Of a stretch of 19,389 nt of DNA, positions 13,537-19,389 are shown piece by piece. How positions within the stretch are numbered: position 1 is the stretch's first letter; every line of letters starts with the position of its first letter. The stretch is from JAMLGJ01 sp047972145 (GTDB taxonomy: Bacteria > Actinomycetota > Acidimicrobiia > Acidimicrobiales > Microtrichaceae): the NCBI GenBank assembly GCA_047972145.1, contig JBKEAI010000021.1, forward strand, positions 1-19,389. The letters run 5' to 3'. Below the pieces are notes generated by a model. That model was not told the DNA's origin. It made no database searches and worked only from the letters and a program-made list of their open reading frames with translations. The position numbers and the translations under genes are program-made.

Positions 13537-15701
13537 CCCTCAGAGCTCGCCCGGTCGCCCTCATCGCGTTCCTGATAGCCGCGGCGACCCTCTGGGGCAC
13601 CCTGTCGCCGCACAGGGCAGCGGGGTCGGCCACAGGATCGCCGACCGGCGACGAACCGGGTGACCCCCCGGAGATCGATGTGTTGTCGGTCAGCCCCTGG
13701 GTGGCCCCGGACGGATCCTTCGACGTGGCCTTCGCGGTGCCGGCCACATGGCCGGAGGGGACCGAGGTGACCGTCACGATCCACCAACGGCTGCGCACCG
13801 ACGACCAGAACCTGCGGACCGTGGCCATCGACACGCTCGAGGGCAACCCACCCACCCGCAACCTCCAGGCGCCGCTCGGTTTCGAGCTCTCCGAGCTGAC
13901 CAACGGCACCCCCACAGCGACGCTGAGCGTCCCGATCCGTTCGGGAAGCGGCAGCGGCGAGCGGGTGCTGATCCCCACCGCGGGGATCCACCCGGTGGAC
14001 GTGAGCGCGCTCGACCCCGACGGCGAGGTGCTCGCAGAGTCACAGCTCTACCTGAACCGCCTTCCCGAACAGCAGCTCACGGGCCGCGACGAGATGCCGG
14101 CACGAAGCGCTGTGCAGTTGCTCACAGGACTCGATTCCCCGCCTGCGCTGGCCCTCGACGGTGGGTCGGGGCTGTCCACCGAGCAGAGCCTCGCCATCAC
14201 GCCGTGGAAGGAGTTGATCGGATCCAACCTCGACCTCCCGCTCACCACTGCGTTGCGACCCGACACCCTCCTGGCCCTGCAACGCAGTGCGGATCCCCTC
14301 GATACGGCCTTCATCACCGGCCTCTCCACCGCGACTGCGCTCACCGTCGCTCCACAGTCCTTCGTACGCATCGATGCAGCGGGCCTGCTAGACGCCGATG
14401 CAGAGTCGCTCAGGGGCCAGGTGCGCCTCGGTGAGTCCATCCTCGGGGACCTGACCGGATCCGCACCGACGGGCCCCTGGATCCTCGACGACACCGTCGA
14501 CGAGGCATCTGCGAGCGTGCTCGCCGAACTGGGGGTCAAGAGCCTCATCGTCTCCGAGGACCGCATCGAGATCCCCGGCGAGGACCGCGACACCGGCGAG
14601 GGTGGTGACCCGAGCGCCGACCTCGCCGCTCAACGGACCCTCGCGCTGGCGGACGTCCCGGCGATGACCGTGTCGACCTACGACGCACCCGCGAGTCGGA
14701 TGCTGATCGACCCGACGAGGACCGCTGCGCTCAACGCACACCGGGCCTCGACAGCTCTCGTCGCGAGTTGGTTCGATGCGATCGCCGAGGGCCCCGAAGC
14801 GTTCCCCGGGGTGTCAGCCGCCCTGTTGGTCTCGCCCAGCGTGCAACGTGGAACCCTCGTTGCACTCGTCGATTCCCTCGGGGGCGCCAACGCCGTGTTG
14901 GAAGGTCCCGCAGGCCAGATCAGCGGACCCCTACATGTGGCGGGGACCCCCGAACCCACCCATGACTCCGACGGAGCACCGGTAACCGCCCGGCTGCGCG
15001 ACGTCGACCCGAACGACATGAGAGGAATCCTGCGGCGCCAACGACAGGTGACCGCCCGGATCAACGGGTTCGCCTCCATGACCCCCGCCGCGGAGGATGA
15101 CACCGTCGAGTGGCGCCTTCTGAACGAGCAGAGCCCCGCGACCAACGGTGACGCCGCCCAGCGAGAGGCCACCTGGGCGGGCATCGACGCCCTGATAGAC
15201 GCACGCCTCGCAGAGATAGATATCCCACTGCGGAGAAACGTGGTGCTGACCGCGAGGCGCGGTTCGATACCGGTGCGCATCCGAAACGGCCTCGACGTGG
15301 GGGTCCGCCTGCGCATGACGGCACGATCGCCGCGCCTGGAGTTCCCCGATGGCTCAACGACCGAGATCTCCCTCACCCCGGGGGAGAACCTGATCGACGT
15401 CCCGGTACAGGTCCAAGCTCCTGGTTCCTCCCTGCTGCGCATCGAGTTCACCTCCCCCGATCGCAGCCTGGTCCTTCCGACCACGACCGTGACCGTCCGC
15501 TCCTCGTCGATCTCCGGTGTGGGCGCCGCCCTGTCCGCTGTATCCCTCGCCGTGCTCGCACTGTGGTGGATCCGCACCATCCGGACCCGTCGACACAGGC
15601 CGGGAGACACCGCCGGAACCGATCACGGCGATAGCGTCGGCCAACCCGACACGGACGATCCGAACGACGTTGCACATGTGGGGTCGACAGATGAGCGATA
15701 G
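13533..15701 (+). CDS. DUF6049-like secreted, membrane-anchored protein
   Basis: 722 residues. N-terminal signal peptide (RARPVALIAFLIAAATLWGT), large extracytoplasmic region, one TM helix at about 662-680 (GVGAALSAVSLAVLALWWIR), then a basic stop-transfer and a short acidic cytoplasmic tail. The ectodomain starts with a beta-rich part (IDVLSVSPWVAPDGSFDVAF) and includes GPWILDDTVDEASASVLAEL, a polysaccharide-deacetylase-like barrel region as in Rv3909 relatives, and a C-terminal Ig-like part (RNVVLTARRGSIPVRIRNGL). Position and topology match Rv3909 (DUF6049), presumed to act in cell-envelope assembly; its function is not established. It starts with GTG overlapping the GNAT stop, and its end overlaps the kinase start by 11 bases. 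The family call rests on context and topology more than on a strict motif. Confidence 0.78.
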   Translation: MTLRARPVALIAFLIAAATLWGTLSPHRAAGSATGSPTGDEPGDPPEIDVLSVSPWVAPDGSFDVAFAVPATWPEGTEVTVTIHQRLRTDDQNLRTVAIDTLEGNPPTRNLQAPLGFELSELTNGTPTATLSVPIRSGSGSGERVLIPTAGIHPVDVSALDPDGEVLAESQLYLNRLPEQQLTGRDEMPARSAVQLLTGLDSPPALALDGGSGLSTEQSLAITPWKELIGSNLDLPLTTALRPDTLLALQRSADPLDTAFITGLSTATALTVAPQSFVRIDAAGLLDADAESLRGQVRLGESILGDLTGSAPTGPWILDDTVDEASASVLAELGVKSLIVSEDRIEIPGEDRDTGEGGDPSADLAAQRTLALADVPAMTVSTYDAPASRMLIDPTRTAALNAHRASTALVASWFDAIAEGPEAFPGVSAALLVSPSVQRGTLVALVDSLGGANAVLEGPAGQISGPLHVAGTPEPTHDSDGAPVTARLRDVDPNDMRGILRRQRQVTARINGFASMTPAAEDDTVEWRLLNEQSPATNGDAAQREATWAGIDALIDARLAEIDIPLRRNVVLTARRGSIPVRIRNGLDVGVRLRMTARSPRLEFPDGSTTEISLTPGENLIDVPVQVQAPGSSLLRIEFTSPDRSLVLPTTTVTVRSSSISGVGAALSAVSLAVLALWWIRTIRTRRHRPGDTAGTDHGDSVGQPDTDDPNDVAHVGSTDER

Positions 15702-17238
15702 CCCCTCCGACGGTGCCCCGGTCCATCAACGACGCGTGGACAGCGCAGGAATCCCACTCGGCACTGTCATCTCCGGGCGATACCGGCTGACCGAGCCGCT
15801 CGGACAGGGCGGCATGGCCCAGGTGTTCAAGGCCTACGACGAGACCCTCGGCCGCCAGGTGGCTGTAAAGGTGATGCACCCCCACCTCGCCGGCGACGAC
15901 ACGTTCGTTCGTCGGTTCCGCCAGGAGGCGATCGCCGCTGCGCGCCTGACGCACCCGGGGATCGTCGGGGTGTACGACACGTGTTCGGACGGAACGTACG
16001 AGGCGATCGTGATGGAGCTCCTCGACGCGAGGACCCTGCGCGAGGTCCTCGACGAACGGGGAACGCTCGATACCCAGAGCGTGCGCAGGATAGGACTACG
16101 GCTCCTCGACTCTCTGGAGACCGCTCACACCTCGGGGCTGGTCCACCGCGACATCAAACCGTCGAACATCCTGTTGTGCACAGACGGGCGGGTGAAGGTC
16201 GCGGACTTCGGCATCGCAAAGGCCGAGGACCAGACCGACCTCACCAACGTCGACTCGGTCGTCGGCACGGCGTCGTACCTCTCCCCCGAACAACTCGAGG
16301 GTGAGGTCGTCGACGGTCGGTCCGACCTGTATGCGCTCGGACTGGTGATCTACGAGTGCCTCGTAGGGCGACTGCCCTTCAGCGGCGACACGGGCGCGGC
16401 GGTTGCACTCGCCCGGCTGCACACGGACCCGGTCGACCCGAGGCGTTTCCGTTCCGATGTCCCACCCGGGCTCGCCACCACCGTGATGCGCGCACTCCAG
16501 CGCGACCCCGCGGATCGCTTCACCGATGCCGCCGAGTTCCGAGCGGCCCTGCTCGAGGCCCCGGTCCCCGCACCGATTCCCACCCCGACGGTCGGAACGC
16601 TCGGCCCGCTGCCCACCCCGGAGGTGGAACCCGTAGAAGGTGGCTTCGGGCGATCCGAACGGCGGTGGCTCGTTCCCGCTCTCGCGATCCTCATGATCGG
16701 AGTAGCCCTCGTGGTGGCCGGTGCCCTGGTTCGCCAGAACACCGACAACCGGGTGACGCCGCCGTCGACCACCGCGCCGTCACCGGACGCGTCGGCCATC
16801 GCGGGTGTCGGCACGTTCGACCCGGCCGGCAGCGGTGAACCCGGCGAGAACGACGAGCTCGTCGACGCTGTGATCGACGGCGACCCGGCGAGCTCCTGGC
16901 GCACAGAGACCTACGAGACACCCACGTTCTTCCCGGGCAAGGACGGCGTGGGGCTCGTGATCGCCCTGTCGGGTACCTCGCTGATGGACAAGCTCACCAT
17001 CGATAGTTCACCCAACGGCTGGTCGGGTTCGGTGCACCTGTTGACCGAGGGCGAGCTTCCCGATCCGAACTCTCCTCCCGCAGCGACGCTCACCGATGTG
17101 CGCGGTCGGCTCGAGGTTCCCCTCGGGGGTGCACGCGCGGACGGGATCCTGCTGTGGATCACCGACCTCGGCGACGGCGGCGACGCACACGCGGTGGAGA
17201 TCTCCGAGGTGGCGGTGGAGGGCACCGCCGTTGGTTGA
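15691..17238 (+). CDS. PknB-type Ser/Thr protein kinase with MviN-like C-terminal sensor domain
   Basis: 515 residues. Kinase domain about 30-290: G-loop LGQGGMAQVFKA, VAVKVMHPHL (Lys60), HRDIKPSNILL (Asp154), VADFGIAK (172-174) and SYLSPEQLEGE. All catalytic residues are present, so it should be active. A Pro-rich juxtamembrane region leads to one TM helix at about 325-346. The extracytoplasmic C-terminus (about 372-513; VGTFDPAGSGEPGENDELVD, DGDPASSWRTETYETPTFF) resembles the discoidin-like end of mycobacterial MviN (Rv3910). There the kinase-like part is fused after MurJ; here no MurJ is present. The ATG overlaps the DUF6049 end; the end overlaps sigma by 8 bases. It probably senses the envelope and may act on the neighbouring sigma system (inference). 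Confidence 0.92.
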   Translation: MSDSPSDGAPVHQRRVDSAGIPLGTVISGRYRLTEPLGQGGMAQVFKAYDETLGRQVAVKVMHPHLAGDDTFVRRFRQEAIAAARLTHPGIVGVYDTCSDGTYEAIVMELLDARTLREVLDERGTLDTQSVRRIGLRLLDSLETAHTSGLVHRDIKPSNILLCTDGRVKVADFGIAKAEDQTDLTNVDSVVGTASYLSPEQLEGEVVDGRSDLYALGLVIYECLVGRLPFSGDTGAAVALARLHTDPVDPRRFRSDVPPGLATTVMRALQRDPADRFTDAAEFRAALLEAPVPAPIPTPTVGTLGPLPTPEVEPVEGGFGRSERRWLVPALAILMIGVALVVAGALVRQNTDNRVTPPSTTAPSPDASAIAGVGTFDPAGSGEPGENDELVDAVIDGDPASSWRTETYETPTFFPGKDGVGLVIALSGTSLMDKLTIDSSPNGWSGSVHLLTEGELPDPNSPPAATLTDVRGRLEVPLGGARADGILLWITDLGDGGDAHAVEISEVAVEGTAVG

Positions 17239-17923
17239 CCGCTTGGATCCGCTGGTCGAGCGCGCACGCGACGGTGACCGCGAAGCCCTCGAGTCGGTGC
17301 TGCGGGAGCACGCAACGGGTGTCCTTGCGGTGTGCAGGCGCCTCTGTGCAGACCGGGGTGATGCCGAGGACGCCGCCCAGGAGGCGCTCCTCGCGATCGC
17401 CAGGGGCATCGGACGATTCGACGGCCGCTCCTCGCTGTCGACATGGATCTACCGGGTCACGACGAACTGCTGCATGGACGAGTTGCGCCGGCGCCGGCGC
17501 CGCCCTGAACCAGTCGACGACCACTCCGAGCGGGCCGGCCACCTGCGGACCGAGCCGGCGTTAGCCAACCAGGGTTCGGTCGACCCCGAATCCGTTGCCC
17601 TGCAATCCGAGCTTCGGGCCGAGTTGGCGGCGGCACTCGAGTCGTTGCCAGAGGAGTTCCGGGTGGTGGTGGTGCTTCGCGACGTCGCCGACCTCGACTA
17701 CCGGGCGATCGCGGACATCCTCGACGTCCCGGTTGGAACGGTGCGATCCCGTATCGCTCGAGGCCGAGACCGTCTGGCGAAGCTCCTCGGAGCACGCGAC
17801 GAACAGCCCGATCTTCCGGCGGGAACCGAATCGACGCCGAGACCGTCAGACACCACAGACGACCGGCGCGCGGGCGCAGGTCTTGATAGCAACACACCGG
17901 GTGATCCTCCGGAGATGCGATGA
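17231..17923 (+). CDS. ECF-type RNA polymerase sigma factor (SigM-like position)
   Basis: 230 residues. Region 2 spans about 8-90: DRGDAEDAAQEALLAIARGI, FDGRSSLSTWIYRVTTNCCM and DELRRRRRRP. Region 4 spans about 135-187: LESLPEEFRVVVVLRDVADL, DYRAIADILDVPVGTVRSRI and ARGRDRLAKLLG. A 40-residue hydrophilic C-terminal tail follows. TTG at 17231 is the likely start because GGAGGG is 8 bases upstream and the frame overlaps the kinase stop; no ATG or GTG fits. It lies in the sigM place of the pcnA-sigM-trxB block, and its TGA overlaps the next start as ATGA. Mycobacterial SigM is released on envelope stress; whether the regulon is alike here is unknown. Confidence 0.92.
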   Translation: MVDRLDPLVERARDGDREALESVLREHATGVLAVCRRLCADRGDAEDAAQEALLAIARGIGRFDGRSSLSTWIYRVTTNCCMDELRRRRRRPEPVDDHSERAGHLRTEPALANQGSVDPESVALQSELRAELAAALESLPEEFRVVVVLRDVADLDYRAIADILDVPVGTVRSRIARGRDRLAKLLGARDEQPDLPAGTESTPRPSDTTDDRRAGAGLDSNTPGDPPEMR

Positions 17924-18669
17924 CCGACCCACGGGAACCACCAGAACAGGAGGTGCTGAAGTCCTCCGACGCGCTCGATCGGTGGATCGCGAACGGGCGC
18001 GCAGGCACTCTGGATCCCCGCGCATCGTCGATGCTGCGTGCCCGCGAGGCCCTCTCGGGAGACCGACCCGATGACGCTGCGGTGGATCGCCTCGTCAACT
18101 CTGTGATCGGCGCCCTCGACGCTGAGGACGAACCGACGGGCGACACCCGCGAGCGGGGGAACTCGGGACCCGGGGTTGGTCGATCCCTCGAGGGCCCCGA
18201 TCGCGTGAGGCGGATGCGCAACCGGCTGTTGATCCCGGTCGCAGCGGCCGTCGTGGTCCTGTTCGCAGGTCTGGGGGCGACGTCGCTGTTGCGCACCTCC
18301 ACCGATGAGTCGGCTGACAGTGCCGCCTCCGCGGTGGCCGAAGCCGACTCAGGGGTTGAGTCCGGGGTTGAGGCTGAGTCTGGGGTCGCCGCACCGGAGG
18401 AAGGCTCTCCATCGACGGAAACACCACCGATAGGAACACCACCGACAACGGTGGGCGCCGTGGGCGAGAGTCCCTCCGACAGCACCACCGATTCGGATTT
18501 CGACGAGCGAACCCAGCGGAACGACGCCGCCGGTGCGACCGGCGGAACTCCACAGACCAACGACCCGGCGACAGGTCTCGGCTCCGAGGGCACCGCCGGC
18601 GCCACGTCGGCGCCCACCGGTTCGCCGTTCGCCGGGGTGCGGACGCTTCTCGTGGTGCCCCTGGGGTGA
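17920..18669 (+). CDS. single-pass membrane protein, probable anti-sigma factor
   Basis: 249 residues. The cytoplasmic N-terminus of ~100 residues includes SSDALDRWIANGRAGTLDP and DDAAVDRLVNSVIGALDAED, helical and acidic, followed by a basic RRMRNR and one TM helix at 103-122 (LLIPVAAAVVVLFAGLGATS). The outer half is low-complexity Ser/Thr/Glu/Gly. No HxxxCxxC zinc anti-sigma motif is present. Translational coupling to the sigma gene (ATGA), one TM helix and location at the rsmA position before trxB support an anti-sigma role, but sequence alone does not prove it. An internal semi-repeat, GVESGVEAESGV, lies at about 148-159. Confidence 0.75.
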   Translation: MTDPREPPEQEVLKSSDALDRWIANGRAGTLDPRASSMLRAREALSGDRPDDAAVDRLVNSVIGALDAEDEPTGDTRERGNSGPGVGRSLEGPDRVRRMRNRLLIPVAAAVVVLFAGLGATSLLRTSTDESADSAASAVAEADSGVESGVEAESGVAAPEEGSPSTETPPIGTPPTTVGAVGESPSDSTTDSDFDERTQRNDAAGATGGTPQTNDPATGLGSEGTAGATSAPTGSPFAGVRTLLVVPLG

Positions 18670-18721
18670 CGGTCCCGCACGCGCACTGCGTTCGCTACAG
18701 GGTGTCGACGCCGGGTTGCGT

Positions 18722-18727
18722 TAGGGT
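18722..18727 (+). promoter_or_regulatory. -10 element for leaderless TM-protein gene
   Basis: TAGGGT ends 6 bases before ATG 18734, with no Shine-Dalgarno between. It indicates transcription separate from the sigma operon, which ends 65 bp upstream. Confidence 0.42.
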
Positions 18728-18733
18728 TCGGCG

Positions 18734-19087
18734 ATGACCACCTCAGGCACCGGGCACGGGTCCCCCGCAGCGAACGCCAAGCCCGACCATCAACCGGACG
18801 GGGGAGACTGGACCCAACAGGTCACCGACCTGGTCACCGATTCGGTCGACAAGGTCAGGGCGCGCACCACCGGGCCCCTGATGGGAATTGCCCAGGGGCT
18901 GGTGTACGCGCTCGTCGCTCTAATCGTGGTCGTGCCGGTTGCGATAGTTCTCGGTGCCGGGTTGGTCCGCTTCCTCAACTGGGCGATACCGGGTGACGTG
19001 TGGATCGTGTACGCGATCTTCGCCGTGGTCGCCTGGCTCATCGGGCTGGTCTGCTGGTCACGGCGCGAAGTGACCGAGGCCCTCTGA
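18734..19087 (+). CDS. two-TM hypothetical membrane protein
   Basis: 117 residues. A polar N-terminus (MTTSGTGHGSPAANAKPDHQ) and an amphipathic stretch (WTQQVTDLVTDSVDKVRART) lead to two TM helices: about 52-76 (IAQGLVYALVALIVVVPVAI) and 89-108 (VWIVYAIFAVVAWLIGLVCW), then a short charged tail RREVTEAL. Length and topology recall small phage-holin-superfamily-like or Actinobacteria-specific hypothetical proteins, but no family can be named. It sits between the probable anti-sigma gene and trxB. Function unknown. Confidence 0.75.
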   Translation: MTTSGTGHGSPAANAKPDHQPDGGDWTQQVTDLVTDSVDKVRARTTGPLMGIAQGLVYALVALIVVVPVAIVLGAGLVRFLNWAIPGDVWIVYAIFAVVAWLIGLVCWSRREVTEAL

Positions 19088-19240
19088 GGACACCCCCGGT
19101 GACCACCGGCACACCGAGTGCGTCTCGGAATGCACGCACCGAGCGCGCTGTTTGCCAACCTGTTGAGCACGGGAGTGACGCGGCTGCGAGGCGGTACCTA
19201 CAACTGCATACGTGTGGAAGACACACCTGAGCGAGACCGT

Positions 19241-19329
19241 GTGACTGGGATCCGTGTGACTGGGATCCGAGTGACTGGGATCCATGTGACCGAGAACCAC
19301 GAGACCGAGAACCTGTGACGGAGACAAGC
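19241..19329 (+). repeat. 15-bp tandem repeat (array C) before trxB
   Basis: Units starting at GTGAC: 19241-19255, 19256-19270 and 19271-19285 (gtgactgggatcc plus two variable bases), 19286-19300 (gtgaccgagaaccac), 19301-19315 (gagaccgagaacctg), then a 14-base variant to 19329. The first 15 bases of trxB (gtgaccaagatccac, 19330-19344) match the fourth unit at 13 of 15 positions. A degenerate unit may precede the array at 19226-19240. Most units contain an SD-like GGGA/CGAGA and a GTG. Confidence 0.9.
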
Positions 19330-19389
19330 GTGACCAAGATCCACAACGTCGTGATCGTCGGCTCGGGACCGGCGGGTTTGACCGCCGCG
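19330..19389 (+). CDS. trxB: thioredoxin reductase, 5' end (partial)
   Basis: Twenty codons up to the window edge: MTKIHNVVIVGSGPAGLTAA, with the GxGxxG dinucleotide-binding motif after a beta strand as at the N-terminus of bacterial TrxB flavoproteins, which reduce thioredoxin with NADPH. The identity rests on this motif and on synteny with sigM-trxB in Actinobacteria; other FAD/NAD(P)-binding reductases share the motif. GTG at 19330 has GGAG 6 bases upstream. GTG at 19315 is an in-frame alternative, adding MTETS, with a poorer ribosome-binding site. Confidence 0.8.
   Translation, partial: MTKIHNVVIVGSGPAGLTAA

Noticed and set aside
17457..18686. 409-codon minus-strand frame opposite the sigma and anti-sigma genes
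   Set aside because: Low-complexity Arg/Pro/Ser composition typical of antisense shadows; the plus strand holds coupled genes with clear motifs.
19118..19318. 66-residue plus-strand frame before trxB
   Set aside because: Its C-terminal half is array C; no Shine-Dalgarno or family similarity. More likely leader sequence than a gene, though a short upstream peptide cannot be excluded.
8191..19389. CRISPR array interpretation of the tandem repeats
   Set aside because: Units are contiguous with no spacers and are only 15-21 bp, unlike CRISPR repeats; no cas genes are present.

Overview
The window is a high-GC chromosomal segment of an actinobacterium, most likely from the class Acidimicrobiia or a relative. 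That placement is inferred from gene content and actinobacterial marker families (DUF5318, a Rv3909/DUF6049-type protein, a MviN-type kinase, an ECF sigma gene next to trxB). No rRNA or other direct taxonomic marker is present. Most of the window is housekeeping DNA of the kind that flanks oriC in Actinobacteria; only the first ~550 bases look accessory.

Layout. Bases 1-540 hold the 3' end of an unrecognised plus-strand gene and a frameshifted XRE-type regulator. A minus-strand block follows, in transcription order: DUF5318 protein, class A penicillin-binding protein, panB, rpsF, ssb, rpsR, rplI and dnaB. The last five form the classic S6-SSB-S18-L9-DnaB cluster, with stop/start overlaps at ssb/rpsR and rpsR/rplI. 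DnaB carries an intein at the RESG/SIEQ site whose homing endonuclease is decayed. A small zinc-ribbon gene (plus) lies between panB and the PBP. A plus-strand methyltransferase is divergent from the DUF5318 gene and convergent with pcnB. pcnB and an HDAC-family deacetylase follow on the minus strand.

From 12.8 kb rightward everything is on the plus strand: GNAT acetyltransferase, DUF6049-like membrane-anchored protein, PknB-type Ser/Thr kinase, ECF sigma factor, and a single-pass membrane protein that is probably the anti-sigma factor. The first four junctions overlap, which suggests one translationally coupled operon. A small two-TM protein and the first 20 codons of trxB (thioredoxin reductase) follow. 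The order matches the mycobacterial pcnA-mutT4-Rv3909-mviN-sigM-rsmA-trxB2 region with two changes: GNAT stands where mutT4 is, and the MurJ flippase part of mviN is absent, leaving a stand-alone kinase with intact catalytic motifs.

Less expected signals: (a) three intergenic tandem-repeat arrays (21, 15 and 15 bp periods) placed at gene borders; one repeats the pcnB stop-codon region and another repeats the trxB start-codon region; (b) a recurrent TAnnnT element 6-8 nt before start codons lacking a Shine-Dalgarno sequence, indicating leaderless transcripts; (c) a long Arg/Asp/Gly-rich tail on ribosomal protein S18; (d) a possible S6:S18 autoregulatory leader; (e) a cluster of CCTGTGG/DnaA-box-like sites before dnaB. 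I found no CRISPR array, rRNA, convincing tRNA, insertion sequence, or clearly new defence or biosynthetic system.
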